Notes: generated by a model not told the origin, from the sequence alone. A stretch of DNA of 64,000 nt from Caballeronia insecticola (GCF_000402035.1 NC_021287.1:2728001-2792000), one strand, 5' to 3'; positions 18,342 to 28,206 are shown, counted from the first letter of the stretch. A program made the numbers and translations.

Positions 18342-18647
18342 ATGAAATCACGTATCGTCTTAGCGGCGCTCGCCGCCTCGTTACTCGCTACCGCAGGCAT
18401 CGCCTCGGCCCAGCAATCCTACTATCGCACCGCGCAGGTGCCAGGACAGGCAACCGCCGACACCTGGACCGATCCCAGCGCGCCCCGGCAAAGCGCCATG
18501 CAGAGCCAGCCGGGCGACATGTCCGGCGACACGTCGTATGGCGGTGCGCCGATGACACGCGGCGCCGCCGGTTCGATGACGATGGACAGCTCCGCCTCCA
18601 AGCCCTGCACGCGGGGACCGCAGTGCAACATCTTCTTCGGCAACTGA
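18342..18647 (+). CDS. hypothetical secreted protein
   Basis: 101-residue protein. The signal peptide (MKSRIVLAALAASLLATAGI) has likely cleavage after ASAQ. The mature part is low complexity, rich in Gln, Ser, Met and Gly, with two cysteines near the end (KPCTRGPQCNIFFGN). Proteins with a similar C-terminal tail occur in Burkholderiaceae without known function. AAGGAGT lies six bases before the ATG at 18342, which decides the start. Confidence 0.75.
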   Translation: MKSRIVLAALAASLLATAGIASAQQSYYRTAQVPGQATADTWTDPSAPRQSAMQSQPGDMSGDTSYGGAPMTRGAAGSMTMDSSASKPCTRGPQCNIFFGN

Positions 18648-18785
18648 GCTTGATCGACCGAGTTTGATCGTTCGAACGCGGCCAACGCAGCTTTTGCAAC
18701 CGCGTTAGCATAGATGCATGACATCGCGCGCCCACGCAAATGGGCGCGCACTCCCCTTCGCTTCCTTTTCGACCGGGATGACGAC

Positions 18786-19061
18786 ATGCATCGCGATGAA
18801 TTTCTTGCCGCTCTTTCCAGCGAAGGCTTCAACGAAGTCGTCACCGTCACGCGCGAGCCGAACGTCGCGCTCGACCTGCACGCACATCCGTTCGAAGCCA
18901 AGGCGCTGATTCTCGAAGGCAATCTCACGATCCGCACCGGCCGCACCGACGACGACGCGCGCACCTACAGCGCCGGCGATGTCTTCCATCTCGCGGCGAA
19001 CATCGAGCATTCGGAGCAATACGGGCCCGAGGGCGTGAGCTATCTCGTCGGCCGCAAATAA
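18786..19061 (+). CDS. small cupin-domain protein
   Basis: 91-residue single cupin. The barrel motif is LDLHAHPFEAKALILEGNLTIRTG followed by YSAGDVFHLAANIEHSEQYGPEG, giving His/Glu ligands typical of small metal cupins. An in-frame ATG at 18714 would add 24 mostly basic residues. I prefer 18786 since the fold starts there. The DUF72 gene follows 15 bases later, suggesting an operon. Confidence 0.82.
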   Translation: MHRDEFLAALSSEGFNEVVTVTREPNVALDLHAHPFEAKALILEGNLTIRTGRTDDDARTYSAGDVFHLAANIEHSEQYGPEGVSYLVGRK

Positions 19062-19076
19062 GCGGACGCGCGCCCG

Positions 19077-19889
19077 ATGACCACCAGCAAAAAGACCACG
19101 CGCATTTATGTCGGCGTCGGCGGATGGACCTTCGAGCCGTGGCGCGGCACCTTTTATCCCGAAGGCCTCGCGCAGAAACGCGAACTCGAATACGCAAGCC
19201 GCGCGCTGACTTCAATCGAAGTGAACGGCACGTTTTATGGCGCGCAGAAGCCCGCGAGCTTCATCAAATGGCGCGACGAAACGCCGGACGATTTCGTGCT
19301 CTCGCTCAAGGCGCCGCGCTACGCGACCAACCGGCGCGTGCTCGCCGATGCAGGCGACACGATCGAGCGTTTTTTCGGGAGCGGCGTGCTCGAACTGAAG
19401 GACAAACTCGGTCCGATCAACTGGCAATTCGCGCCGACCAAGAAGTTCGATCCCGAAGACTTCGAGCGCTTTCTCGAACTGCTGCCCGCGAAAGTCGAGG
19501 GTCGCGCGATCCGGCATGCGCTCGAGGTGCGGCACGAGAGTTTCTGCGATCCGCAGTTCGTCGAGTTGGCGCGCAAGTACGGCGTTGCGGTGGTGATTGC
19601 GGGAGATTCGAAGTATCCGCAAATCGCGGATGTCACGGCGCCTTTCGTCTACGCACGCATCATGGGCACGACGGACAAGCAGGCCAAAGGTTATGCGAAA
19701 GCCGCGCTCGATCGCTGGGCCGCGCGCGCGCAAACCTGGGCCGAAGGCGGCTCGCCGGACGACTTGCAGACCTTCGGCCGCGCCGCGCCGAAAGCCAAAG
19801 CGCGCGATGTGTTTCTGTATGTCATCAGCGGGCACAAGGTGGTCAATCCGGCGGCGGCCGTCGCGTTGATCGAGCGTCTGAAAAAGTAG
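19077..19889 (+). CDS. DUF72 domain-containing protein (YecE-like)
   Basis: 270-residue protein of the DUF72 TIM-barrel-like family. It has VGVGGWTFEPWRGTFYPEGL at the N-terminus and SIEVNGTFYGAQKPASFIKW, which are the family's conserved blocks. No enzyme activity is established for the family. It is likely cytosolic. The short spacing to the upstream cupin suggests joint expression. It converges on gudD. Confidence 0.9.
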   Translation: MTTSKKTTRIYVGVGGWTFEPWRGTFYPEGLAQKRELEYASRALTSIEVNGTFYGAQKPASFIKWRDETPDDFVLSLKAPRYATNRRVLADAGDTIERFFGSGVLELKDKLGPINWQFAPTKKFDPEDFERFLELLPAKVEGRAIRHALEVRHESFCDPQFVELARKYGVAVVIAGDSKYPQIADVTAPFVYARIMGTTDKQAKGYAKAALDRWAARAQTWAEGGSPDDLQTFGRAAPKAKARDVFLYVISGHKVVNPAAAVALIERLKK

Positions 19890-19931
19890 CAGCGGCGCGC
19901 GCCGCTGCCACGTTTCGATGCATCGCCGCGA

Positions 19932-21281
19932 TCAGCGCACGAGGCAAGGCTTCTTGTTGTCGAACTTCCAGTTCGGGATCAGATACTGCATCGCGACGCC
20001 GTCATCGCGCGCGCCGAGGCCGTGCTTCTGATACAGCTCGTGCGCCTTCTCGACTTCGTCCATGTCGAGTTCGACGCCGAGACCCGGCACTTCCGGCACC
20101 TTCACCTTGCCGCCGACGATCTGCAGCGGCTCGCGCGTCAGACGCTGGCCGTCCTGCCAGATCCAGTGCGTGTCGATGGCCGTGATCTTGCCCGGCGCGG
20201 CCGCGGCGACATGCGTGAACATCGCGAGCGACACGTCGAAGTGGTTATTCGAATGCGAGCCCCACGTGAGGCCCCAGTCGTTGCACATCTGAGCGACGCG
20301 CACCGAGCCCTGCATCGTCCAGAAATGCGGATCGGCCAGCGGAATGTCGACGGATTGCAGTTGAATGGCGTGGCCCATCTGACGCCAGTCGGTCGCGATC
20401 ATGTTCGTCGCCGTCGGCAGACCGGTCGCGCGGCGGAATTCGGCCATCACTTCGCGGCCCGAATAACCGTTTTCCGCGCCGCACGGATCTTCCGCGTAGG
20501 CGAGCACGTCGTGCTTGTCGCGGCACAGGCGGATCGCTTCCGCGAGCGACCACGCGCCGTTCGGATCGAGCGTCACGCGCGCCTCCGGGAAACGCTCCGC
20601 GAGCGCGGTGGCGGCTTCCATTTCGGCGTCGCCGGTGAGCACGCCGCCTTTGAGCTTGAAGTCGTTGAAGCCGTAGCGCGCCTTCGCCGCTTCCGCCAGA
20701 CGCACGACCGCTTCCGGCGTCAGCGCGACTTCGGTGCGCAGGCGCTCCCAGTCGTCGCGGCCATCCGCGCCGGATGCGTAGTCGAGATCCGTCTTGTTGC
20801 GATCGCCGATATAGAACAGATAGCCGAGCATTTCGACTTCATCGCGCTGCTGGCCTTCGCCGAGCAACGCCGCGACCGGCACGCCCAGATGCTGGCCGAG
20901 CAGGTCGAGCAGCGCCGCTTCGAGCGCCGTGACCGCGTGAATGGTCGTGCGCAGATCGAAGGTTTGCAGCCCGCGGCCGCCCGCGTCGCGATCGGCGAAC
21001 GCCGTGCGCACGCGGTTGAGCACCGCCTGCAAGTTGCCGATGGATTGTCCGACGACATACGCGCGCGCATCGTCGATGGTCTTGCGGATGCTCTCGCCGC
21101 CCGGCACTTCGCCGACGCCCGTGTTACCCGCGCTGTCCTTCAGGATCACGATGTTGCGCGTGAAGAACGGGCCGTGCGCGCCGGAGAGATTCATGAGCAT
21201 GCTGTCGCGCCCCGCGACCGGGACGACGCGCAATTCGGTGACGGTCGGAGTGGCGTTCGGTTTGACTGCGTTCGTGGACAT
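19932..21281 (-). CDS. gudD: glucarate dehydratase
   Basis: 449-residue enolase-superfamily enzyme that dehydrates D-glucarate to 5-keto-4-deoxyglucarate. Visible parts are [12 protein letters not shown] with the catalytic KxK-type lysine, VTLDPNGAW with a metal-binding aspartate, and [15 protein letters not shown] with the catalytic histidine. The C-terminal [14 protein letters not shown] is typical of GudD. AGGA sits 9 bases before the ATG at 21281. It is the last gene after the transporter, with a gap of 56 bases. Confidence 0.95.
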   Translation of the reverse strand: MSTNAVKPNATPTVTELRVVPVAGRDSMLMNLSGAHGPFFTRNIVILKDSAGNTGVGEVPGGESIRKTIDDARAYVVGQSIGNLQAVLNRVRTAFADRDAGGRGLQTFDLRTTIHAVTALEAALLDLLGQHLGVPVAALLGEGQQRDEVEMLGYLFYIGDRNKTDLDYASGADGRDDWERLRTEVALTPEAVVRLAEAAKARYGFNDFKLKGGVLTGDAEMEAATALAERFPEARVTLDPNGAWSLAEAIRLCRDKHDVLAYAEDPCGAENGYSGREVMAEFRRATGLPTATNMIATDWRQMGHAIQLQSVDIPLADPHFWTMQGSVRVAQMCNDWGLTWGSHSNNHFDVSLAMFTHVAAAAPGKITAIDTHWIWQDGQRLTREPLQIVGGKVKVPEVPGLGVELDMDEVEKAHELYQKHGLGARDDGVAMQYLIPNWKFDNKKPCLVR

Positions 21282-21337
21282 GAGCGTGATCCTGTGGGTT
21301 TAATTTTGTGAACTGAGCTTGTGAACTGAGCGAGCGT

Positions 21338-22684
21338 TCAATGTGCGCTGCGATGAGCGGTCTGCCCGCCGTGCGTGTGATCCTGCCGGCGATGGCGCGT
21401 GAGGAATCCCGCGGCGGCCGCGATCAACGAAGCGACGCCGAGCGCGTACAGGCCGCCCGACACCGAGCCCGTATGCTGTTGAAGATAGCCGAAAGTCGCG
21501 GGCGCGAAGAAGCCGCCGAGATTGCCGACCGAGTTGATCAGCGCGATGACGCCAGCCGCGACGCGGGCATCGAGATAGCCTTGCGGAATCGGCCAGAACA
21601 GCGACGCCGCCGCCTTGAACCCGATTGCGGAGAAGCAGATCGCGACAAACGAGAGCACCGCGTTGCCGGTCGTCGACGCGAACAGGCCGCACGCCGCGAT
21701 CACGAGCGCCGTGGCGAGCCACGCCTGCTGGAAGCGCCAGCGCGCGGAGAGCAGCGCGAAGCAGTACATGGCGACCATCGCGATCAGCCACGGCACCGCG
21801 TTGAACAGGCCAACCTGGAAATCGGAGAGGCCGCCCATCTTGCGGATGATCGTCGGCAGCCAGAAGGTCGCCGCGTAGATCGTCAATTGGATCGCGAAAT
21901 ACAGAAAACAGAACAGCACGATCTGCGGGTCCTTCAGCAGCTTGAGCGCGGAAACGTGCGCGCCGCCGCTCGCGGCCTCGCGCTCGGCCTGCTCCGTCGT
22001 GATGGCTTTTTGCAGCGCGCGCTGTTCGTCGGCGCTGAGCCAGTGCGCGTCGCTGATGCGCGATTTCAGCAGCATCCAGCTTGCGCCGCACAGCAGCACG
22101 GAAAACGCGCCTTCGATCAGGAACATCCACTGCCAGCCTTTCAGGCCGAGGCCGGTGATCGACAGCAGACTGCCGGTGATCGGGCCGGACAGCACGGAGG
22201 CGAACGCCGAGCCGCCCAAGAAGATCGCGACCGCCTTGCCGCGCTCTTTCTGCGGCAGCCATTGCGTGAAGTAATAGACGACGCCCGGAAAAAAGCCCGC
22301 CTCGGCGATGCCGAGCAGAAAGCGCAGCACGTAGAACGAGGTGTCGTTCCAGACGAAGGCCATCGCCGCCGCGACGATGCCCCACGTGCCCATGATGCGC
22401 GTGAGCCACGCGCGCGCGCCGTACTTCTGCATCAGCACGTTGGACGGCACTTCGAAGAGCGCATAGCCGATGAAAAACAGGCCGCTGCCGAGCCCGTAAG
22501 CCGCCGCGCCGATACCGAGATCGGCCTGCATGTGCGAATTCACGAAACCGACGTTCACGCGATCGATGTAGTTCGCGATGAACATGATGAGGAACAGCGG
22601 CAGAACGTGACGCTTGACCTTGGAACTGGCCGATTCGAGGGCATCGGCGGCGGGGGCGGCTGGGTTCAACGGATATCTCCTCAT
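21338..22684 (-). CDS. gudP: MFS transporter for glucarate/galactarate-type sugar acids
   Basis: 448-residue MFS protein of the anion:cation symporter family (GudP/GarP-like) with about 12 helices. FLIMFIANYIDRVNVGF and the loop PSNVLMQKYGARAWLTRI are typical of this family. Substrate is inferred from the adjacent gudD, garL and garR. An ATG at 22714 also exists in frame, but it lies inside an operator-like motif, so I prefer 22684 (MRRYPLNP). Neither start has a strong ribosome site. Confidence 0.88.
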   Translation of the reverse strand: MRRYPLNPAAPAADALESASSKVKRHVLPLFLIMFIANYIDRVNVGFVNSHMQADLGIGAAAYGLGSGLFFIGYALFEVPSNVLMQKYGARAWLTRIMGTWGIVAAAMAFVWNDTSFYVLRFLLGIAEAGFFPGVVYYFTQWLPQKERGKAVAIFLGGSAFASVLSGPITGSLLSITGLGLKGWQWMFLIEGAFSVLLCGASWMLLKSRISDAHWLSADEQRALQKAITTEQAEREAASGGAHVSALKLLKDPQIVLFCFLYFAIQLTIYAATFWLPTIIRKMGGLSDFQVGLFNAVPWLIAMVAMYCFALLSARWRFQQAWLATALVIAACGLFASTTGNAVLSFVAICFSAIGFKAAASLFWPIPQGYLDARVAAGVIALINSVGNLGGFFAPATFGYLQQHTGSVSGGLYALGVASLIAAAAGFLTRHRRQDHTHGGQTAHRSAH

Positions 22685-22699
22685 TGCATCAAGTAGTAC

Positions 22700-22716
22700 G
22701 TTGTCTGATGACATTG
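22700..22716. promoter_or_regulatory. candidate GntR operator upstream of gudP
   Basis: GTTGTCTGATGACATTG, with TGTC and GACA half-sites. Fourteen bases (GTCTGATGACATTG) recur exactly, inverted, upstream of garL. It is probably a target of the FCD/GntR regulator at 25186-25884. Confidence 0.55.
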
Positions 22717-22833
22717 TAGGATGACCGCTCTGTCGTGCCAATCGCGTGTTTACCCTTTGGGGCTTAGAGGCTTATCCTATGGCCTTTAGCCGTCTTTTAC
22801 CGGTCTCTCCAGGCCTAAGATCAAGCTTCGGAT

Positions 22834-22850
22834 TCAGACGTCTGACAACT
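22834..22850. promoter_or_regulatory. operator-like palindrome
   Basis: TCAGACGTCTGACAACT. The first 12 bases are a perfect palindrome (TCAGAC/GTCTGA), and GTCTGACAA matches the TTGTCYGACAA pattern seen elsewhere in this locus. Confidence 0.45.
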
Positions 22851-22868
22851 GCGCATTGCGCCAGAAAG

Positions 22869-22898
22869 CGACGAAGCCGGCTTGCGCCGGCTTCGTCG
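22869..22898 (-). terminator. hairpin after the garR-like gene
   Basis: Perfect 13-bp arms (22869-22881 / 22886-22898, core GAAGCCGGC) with a TTGC loop, followed on the minus strand by CTTTCTGG. It probably ends the garL-garR transcript before gudP, although the T run is weak. Confidence 0.6.
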
Positions 22899-23049
22899 GT
22901 CCTGCTTTCATTGCCTACGGAAATCACCGCTTCAGCTTAGTGCGTCCGCCGCCCTTGAACGCGCCGTCCGGCGAGCCCAGCGAAGGACGCCGGAAACGAA
23001 ACTGCCGGCGCGAAGCCGGCAGCGATCCACATTGGGCAAACGATGACGC

Positions 23050-23943
23050 CTACTTCGTGCCCTGACCGATCTCGTGATTGGCCATGATTTCGAGTGCGCG
23101 CACCATGCCCGAGTGATCCCACGCCTTGCCGCCGTGCGCGGCGCATGCGTTGAACAACTGCATGCAGTTCGACGTGTTCGGCAGCGCGACGCCGAGCGCC
23201 TGCGCCGTCGCGAGCGCCAGATTCAGATCCTTTTGATGCAGCTCGATGCGGAAGCCCGGATTGAACGTGCGCTTGGTCATGCGCTCGCCGTGCACTTCGA
23301 GAATGCGCGACGACGCGAAGCCGCCCATCAGCGCCGTGCGAACCTTCTCGGCATCGACGCCGGCCTTCGACGCGAGCAACAACGCTTCGCCGACAGCCTC
23401 GATCGTCGCCGCGACGATCACCTGATTCGCGACCTTGCAGACCTGACCCGCGCCGACTTCGCCGATCAGCGAGATGTTCTTGCCCATCATGTCGAAGAGC
23501 GGCTTGACCTTGTCGAAGGTTGCCTGCGCGCCGCCGACCATGATCGTGAGCGACGCAGCCTTCGCGCCGACTTCGCCGCCGGAAACGGGCGCGTCGAGAT
23601 AATCGGCGCCCTTCTCGCGCACCTTCGCCGCGAACTCGCGCGTGGCGATCGGCGAAATCGAACTCATGTCGACGACGATCTGCCCCGCCTTCAGCTTGTC
23701 CGCGACGCCGTTCTCGCCGAACAGCACTTTCTCGACGTCGGGCGTGTCCGGCACCATGACGAAGATCACGTCGGCCTTCTCGGCGACGGCCGCGGGGGAA
23801 TCGCACGCCGTGGCGCCCGCCTGCGTAAGCTCGGCGGACACACCGCTGCGGGTGTACGCCGCGAGCTGCACGCCGTTCTTGAGAAGATTGGCCGCCATGG
23901 GATTGCCCATGATGCCCAGTCCGATAAAGCCTGCCTTTTGCAT
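23050..23943 (-). CDS. garR: 2-hydroxy-3-oxopropionate (tartronate semialdehyde) reductase
   Basis: 297-residue beta-hydroxyacid dehydrogenase that reduces tartronate semialdehyde to glycerate. The Rossmann loop AGFIGLGIMGNPMAANLLKNG opens the protein. DAPVSGGEVGAKAASLTIMVGG is the substrate-binding segment and GQVCKVANQ carries the catalytic lysine. The GxxG block, the length and the garL neighbour support GarR/GlxR over HIBADH. AAGGAG lies 8 bases before the ATG at 23943. It sits 68 bases after garL in the same direction. Confidence 0.92.
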   Translation of the reverse strand: MQKAGFIGLGIMGNPMAANLLKNGVQLAAYTRSGVSAELTQAGATACDSPAAVAEKADVIFVMVPDTPDVEKVLFGENGVADKLKAGQIVVDMSSISPIATREFAAKVREKGADYLDAPVSGGEVGAKAASLTIMVGGAQATFDKVKPLFDMMGKNISLIGEVGAGQVCKVANQVIVAATIEAVGEALLLASKAGVDAEKVRTALMGGFASSRILEVHGERMTKRTFNPGFRIELHQKDLNLALATAQALGVALPNTSNCMQLFNACAAHGGKAWDHSGMVRALEIMANHEIGQGTK

Positions 23944-24011
23944 GTATCGCTCCTTGATGTCGATTCGTTTTGCTTTCGTTTTGCTTTGTCCGGCGCGTGT
24001 GGAGCGTGCGC

Positions 24012-24797
24012 TCACTCCGCGATGAAATGTTTCCTCACGCCCTGCGCCGCGTTTCTGAGCAGGCCCAGGTCGGCGCATACGGCGACGAGCGTGCTGCCCA
24101 TCGCGATGTAACGCTCGGCGTCTTCCTGCACCGGCGCGAGGATGCCGCTCGGCTTGCCCGCCGCGTGCGCGCGCTCAAACACGTGCGCGATGGCCGCCTG
24201 CACGTCGGGGTGACTCGCGTTGCCGAGATGTCCGTACGCGGCGGCGAGATCCGAAGGACCGACGAACAGCGCATCGACGCCTTCGACCGCGATGATCTCG
24301 TCGATCGCCTCGACCGCCGCGCGGCTCTCGATCTGGACCGCGACGCTGATATTGTCGTTCGCGATCTGGAAATAGTTCGCGACGGTGCCGTACTTGTTGC
24401 CGCGATGCCCGACCGACACGCCGCGGATGCCATGTGGAGGATAGCGCGTTGCGGCGACGGCGCGTTTTGCATCGGCGGCGCTGTCGACGAACGGGATCAG
24501 GAAATTGACGAAGCCCGAGTCGAGCAGCTTCTTGATGACGATGGCGTCGTTGGCCTGCGGGCGCACGACGGGCGCGCTCACGCTGTCCTTGAGCGCCATC
24601 AGTTGCGGAATGAGCGTCAGGGCGTCGTTCGGCGCGTGTTCGGCGTCGAGCAGCATCCAGTCGAAGCCGACCACGCCGACGAGCTCGGTGGCGATCGGGC
24701 TCGCAAGCGACATCCAGCATCCGATCAGTTTCTTGCGCTCGCGCAGCGACGCCCGGAATGCGTTGGGCAGCGGTTGATACGGTGACGACGACGGCAT
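24012..24797 (-). CDS. garL: 2-dehydro-3-deoxyglucarate aldolase (HpcH/HpaI family)
   Basis: 261-residue class II aldolase that splits 5-keto-4-deoxyglucarate into pyruvate and tartronate semialdehyde. The family blocks are [41 protein letters not shown], and [15 protein letters not shown] with the metal-binding glutamate. [16 protein letters not shown] follows with the aspartate. GGGAGGCATC precedes the ATG at 24797. With gudD and garR it completes the route from glucarate to pyruvate and glycerate. Confidence 0.93.
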   Translation of the reverse strand: MPSSSPYQPLPNAFRASLRERKKLIGCWMSLASPIATELVGVVGFDWMLLDAEHAPNDALTLIPQLMALKDSVSAPVVRPQANDAIVIKKLLDSGFVNFLIPFVDSAADAKRAVAATRYPPHGIRGVSVGHRGNKYGTVANYFQIANDNISVAVQIESRAAVEAIDEIIAVEGVDALFVGPSDLAAAYGHLGNASHPDVQAAIAHVFERAHAAGKPSGILAPVQEDAERYIAMGSTLVAVCADLGLLRNAAQGVRKHFIAE

Positions 24798-24849
24798 GAT
24801 GCCTCCCTGTGACGACTACGATCTGTTTGAAAGCCGTGTGTCTGAGGCG

Positions 24850-24868
24850 CAATGTCATCAGACGTCTT
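24850..24868. promoter_or_regulatory. candidate GntR operator upstream of garL
   Basis: CAATGTCATCAGACGTC begins here, about 53 bases upstream of the garL start. It is the inverted copy of the 14-base motif at the gudP start, and TCAGACGTCT is shared with the palindrome at 22834. Confidence 0.55.
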
Positions 24869-25043
24869 AACACAGGGTACCGCTGCAACAGGGTGCACAT
24901 ACAGGGGCGTAAACCCTAGTTTGCTTGATTTTATTCTGTTTTATTGCTGCTTGAGTTTGTCGTACTTATATGATGTCTTATATCTTTACGTGTATCGGAT
25001 ACTGGAAGCGCCGAATTGACGCGCGATGCCGTCGGCCGGATGA

Positions 25044-25138
25044 TGCGTTGTCCGACATCTTGATCTGCATTGTGCGTAGAGGCAGTGCCCTGCGCCGTCC
25101 CGAAGCTGTGAGGCCACATCAAGATGTCCGACAACGCA
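25044..25138. promoter_or_regulatory. paired inverted operator upstream of the GntR gene
   Basis: Two 21-base arms, 25044-25064 and 25118-25138, are inverted copies with one central mismatch. Each contains TGTCCGACA, a near-palindrome. The second arm ends 47 bases before the GntR start, a layout suited to autoregulation or looping. The 388-base region 24798-25185 holds no gene. Confidence 0.7.
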
Positions 25139-25185
25139 CGCTACGTCAATCCGAATAACCGCACCGAACGAACCGCAAGTCACAC

Positions 25186-25884
25186 ATGGGCATTCTCACC
25201 GATAAAGTCGTCGCTACCCTTTTCGAGGATATCGAGCGAGGCGCGCTGCGTCCCGGCGACAAGATTCCGACCGAAGCCGCGCTCATGAAGCAGTTGTCGG
25301 TGAGCCGCTCGGTCGTGCGCGAGGCGGTATCGCGCTTGCAGGCGGCGAATGTCGTCGAGACGCGGCATGGCATCGGCACATTCATCCGGGCGCCGGAGGA
25401 GCGCGAGGCGGTGCGCCTGCAGGACGCCGATCTGTCGAGTCTGCTCGACATCATGGCGATCATCGAGTTTCGCATCGATCTGGAAGGCGCGGCTGCGGCG
25501 CTCGCCGCCGGACGACGCACCGATGCCCATCTGAAACAGATCTCAGCCGCGCTCAAAAAATTCGAGGAGCAACTGGCGAACGGCAGCACGGACGTGCTGC
25601 AACACGACGTCGAGTTTCATCTTCAGATCGCGCGCGCGAGCGGCAACCGCTATTTCTACGATGTGCTGAGTCAAATGGGACGCGGCGTCAGTCCGCGTAC
25701 GCGTCTGGGCAAAGCGGAGATCGCCGAACTCGATCAGGTCGAGCGGTTGCGGCATGTGCTCGCTGAACACAGGGCGATCTATCAGGCGATCGTGCGCCAG
25801 GATCCCGACGATGCGCGCGCCGCGATGCGCATGCATCTCAGCAATAGCCGGGAGCGGCTGAGGCAAGTGCATGGGGCGGGTTGA
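25186..25884 (+). CDS. FCD-type GntR transcriptional regulator
   Basis: 232-residue FadR-subfamily regulator. The N-terminal winged helix (residues about 8-72) has LRPGDKIPTEAALMKQLSVS and REAVSRLQAANVVETRHGIGTF. The FCD effector domain follows, with conserved D/H residues in HDVEFHLQIARASGN and LAEHRAIYQAI. It is divergent from garL and is the likely repressor of the glucarate genes, with a sugar acid or metal as effector. That role is inferred from position and operator-like repeats. The ATG at 25186 is the start. Confidence 0.92.
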   Translation: MGILTDKVVATLFEDIERGALRPGDKIPTEAALMKQLSVSRSVVREAVSRLQAANVVETRHGIGTFIRAPEEREAVRLQDADLSSLLDIMAIIEFRIDLEGAAAALAAGRRTDAHLKQISAALKKFEEQLANGSTDVLQHDVEFHLQIARASGNRYFYDVLSQMGRGVSPRTRLGKAEIAELDQVERLRHVLAEHRAIYQAIVRQDPDDARAAMRMHLSNSRERLRQVHGAG

Positions 25885-26245
25885 GGCGAAGCTCGCGAAG
25901 CGCGGTGGTTTTGAGCAGCGCAGCCTGCTTGCTTAAGTAAACAGAAGAGATCGTATGTATACGTAGTAGTAGTTAACAAGCCCCTCGGTTTTCAGTGGAT
26001 AACCACGATCGTGCGTTTCGCATCAGGGACTTATCGCGTAAACAAGTCCGGTATATCGCATGCGGTTTCGGGCTGAGGCTTGAACAACTTTCGCGCGAAT
26101 TGACGTTGCCGCGAGTTGTTCAGAAAGGACCAACAGTTAACTCGGTGGAATGCCAACAAGGTTGTCCACAGGTGGCTGTTCTAGTGTGTGGCGCGATCAC
26201 GCCGCTATTCGTGGCGGCGGGCGTGTCGAAGCAACTCGGAGCGCG
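25885..26245. other. intergenic region after the GntR gene
   Basis: 361 bases with no convincing gene. An open frame exists at 25995-26288, but it has no recognisable family and runs through the glmS terminator. Two DnaA-box-like 9-mers (around 25997 and 26162) are the only motif seen. Confidence 0.4.
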
Positions 26246-26273
26246 AAAAAAAAGCGCCTCCGAAGAGGCGCTT
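26246..26273 (-). terminator. intrinsic terminator of glmS
   Basis: Minus-strand arms AAGCGCCTC / GAGGCGCTT with a 4-base loop, followed by a run of eight T. It lies 35 bases after the glmS stop. Confidence 0.92.
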
Positions 26274-26307
26274 CTTAGCGAGAGATGAACGCGCAAACCT
26301 CGCGCTC

Positions 26308-28125
26308 TTACTCCACCGTCACCGACTTCGCCAGATTCCGCGGCTTATCGACATCCGTCCCACGCGCGCAAGCCGTGTGATACGCCAGCAACTGCAACGG
26401 CACGACGTGCAGGATCGGCGAGAGCGGCCCGTAGTGCTCCGGCATGCGGATCACATGAATACCGTCTTCGCTGACGATGCGCGTATCCGCATCCGCGAAC
26501 ACATACAACTCGCCGCCGCGCGCCCGCACTTCCTGCATGTTCGACTTGAGCTTCTCGAGCAGCGTATCGTTCGGCGCGACCGTCACGACGGGCATGGCCT
26601 CGGTCACCAGCGCGAGCGGTCCGTGCTTCAGTTCGCCCGCCGGATACGCTTCCGCGTGGATGTACGAAATTTCCTTCAACTTCAACGCGCCTTCGAGCGC
26701 AATCGGATAATGCAGCCCGCGTCCGAGGAACAGCGCATTTTCCTTGCGCGCGAACTCCTCCGACCACGCGATGATCTGCGGTTCCAGCGCCAGCACGCTG
26801 TTCAACGCCGCCGGCAAGTGCCGCAGTTGCCCGAAATAAGCCGCCTCCTGCTTCGCATTCACGTGACCGCGCATCTTCGCGAGCGTCACCGCGAGCACGA
26901 ACAGGCCGACGAGCTGCGTCGTGAACGCCTTCGTCGACGCCACGCCGATTTCCGTGCCCGCGTGCGTCAGGAACGCGAATTCGGTCTGGCGCACCATCGC
27001 ACTCGTCGCGACGTTGCACACGGCCAGCGTGTGCTTATGGCCGAGCGATTGCGCGTGCTTCAGCGCGGCGAGCGTATCGGCGGTTTCGCCCGATTGCGAG
27101 ATGACGACGACCAGCGCCTTCGGATTCGGCACCGACTCGCGATACCGGTACTCGCTCGCAATCTCGACCTGCGTCGGAATCTTCGCGATCGATTCGAGCC
27201 AGTACTTCGCCGTCAGCCCCGAGTAATAGCTCGTGCCGCACGCGAGAATCAGCAGGCTGTCGATGCCCGCGAATACGTCGCCTGCGCCCGCGCCGAACAG
27301 CGCCGGATCGAAGTGATCGGCTTGCGGGATCGTGTCGGTGATCGCGCGCGGCTGCTCGAAGATTTCCTTCTGCATGAAATGCCGGTACGGCCCGAGTTCC
27401 ACCGCGCCGCCGTACGCCGTCACCACGCGCACTTCGCGCTCGGCGGGCAGGCCTTCGCGATCAACGATCTTCACGCCGTCGAGCCCGATCTCCACGACAT
27501 CGCCCTCTTCCAGAAACGCGAAGTGGTCCGTGCTGCCGGCAAGCGCGAGCGCGTCGGAAGCGAGGAAGTTCTCGCCCTGGCCCACACCGACGACGAGCGG
27601 CGAACCCTGGCGCGCGCCCACCACCGTATGCGGCTGATCCTTGTGGATCACGGCGATGGCATAAGCGCCGTGCAGTTGCCTGACGGCGTCGCGCACGGTC
27701 TGGAACAGGTCGCCGCGATACATGCTGTGAATCAGATGCGCGATGACTTCGGTGTCCGTCTGCGACACGAACTCGTAGCCTTTGCCCTTGAGCATTTCGC
27801 GCAGCGTCTCGTAGTTCTCGATGATGCCGTTATGCACGAGCGCCACGGTATCGCGCGAAAAAATGGGGTGCGCGTTGTCGGTGACGGGCGCGCCGTGCGT
27901 TGCCCAGCGCGTGTGCGCGATGCCGGTCATGCCGCTCAGATGCGTTTCGCGCACTTGCGCATCGAGATCCGCCACGCGCTCGACGCTGCGTGCGCGGCGC
28001 GGCTCGCCGTTGCTCAGCACGGCCACGCCGCACGAGTCATAACCGCGATACTCGAGGCGGCGCAGGCCTTCGACCAGCACCGGGACGATGTTACGTTGCG
28101 CTACCGCGCCGACAATTCCGCACAT
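26308..28125 (-). CDS. glmS: glutamine-fructose-6-phosphate aminotransferase (isomerizing)
   Basis: 605-residue cytosolic enzyme making glucosamine-6-phosphate from fructose-6-phosphate and glutamine, the entry to UDP-GlcNAc synthesis. The N-terminal glutaminase begins [12 protein letters not shown] with the catalytic Cys2. [10 protein letters not shown] and HNGIIENYE follow. Two SIS domains occupy about 280-605 ([33 protein letters not shown]). It ends in KSVTVE as usual. It lies 81 bases downstream of glmU in the same direction, a functional pair. Confidence 0.97.
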   Translation of the reverse strand: MCGIVGAVAQRNIVPVLVEGLRRLEYRGYDSCGVAVLSNGEPRRARSVERVADLDAQVRETHLSGMTGIAHTRWATHGAPVTDNAHPIFSRDTVALVHNGIIENYETLREMLKGKGYEFVSQTDTEVIAHLIHSMYRGDLFQTVRDAVRQLHGAYAIAVIHKDQPHTVVGARQGSPLVVGVGQGENFLASDALALAGSTDHFAFLEEGDVVEIGLDGVKIVDREGLPAEREVRVVTAYGGAVELGPYRHFMQKEIFEQPRAITDTIPQADHFDPALFGAGAGDVFAGIDSLLILACGTSYYSGLTAKYWLESIAKIPTQVEIASEYRYRESVPNPKALVVVISQSGETADTLAALKHAQSLGHKHTLAVCNVATSAMVRQTEFAFLTHAGTEIGVASTKAFTTQLVGLFVLAVTLAKMRGHVNAKQEAAYFGQLRHLPAALNSVLALEPQIIAWSEEFARKENALFLGRGLHYPIALEGALKLKEISYIHAEAYPAGELKHGPLALVTEAMPVVTVAPNDTLLEKLKSNMQEVRARGGELYVFADADTRIVSEDGIHVIRMPEHYGPLSPILHVVPLQLLAYHTACARGTDVDKPRNLAKSVTVE

Positions 28126-28206
28126 GGGCGTTCATCCTTCGAAACTTGCATTTGAAAACGCGGCATACGAGGCGCCGCGCGCGTCTGACTGAACGAAACG
28201 GCAGCC

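Larger units (their letters stand above)
22742..23049. other. intergenic region between garR-like gene and gudP
   Basis: 308 bases without a gene. It holds two hairpins (22869-22898 and 23002-23022) downstream of the garR-like stop and an operator-like palindrome at 22834-22845. It likely carries the gudPD promoter. Confidence 0.5.

Noticed and set aside
22712..22714. ATG at 22714 as the start of the glucarate transporter
   Set aside because: It lies inside the operator-like motif shared with garL; 22684 is preferred, though not proven.
25990..26172. Two DnaA-box-like 9-mers (near 25997 and TTGTCCACA at 26162) suggesting a replication site
   Set aside because: Only two imperfect boxes, no AT-rich unwinding region and no dnaA/dnaN or parAB genes nearby.
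25995..26288. 97-codon open frame after the GntR gene
   Set aside because: No family, no ribosome site, and it runs through the strong glmS terminator hairpin.
26188..28155. Open frame of 655 codons on the plus strand opposite glmS
   Set aside because: It is a GC-rich antisense shadow with Arg/His/Ala-rich low-complexity translation, and glmS on the minus strand has full-length family motifs.
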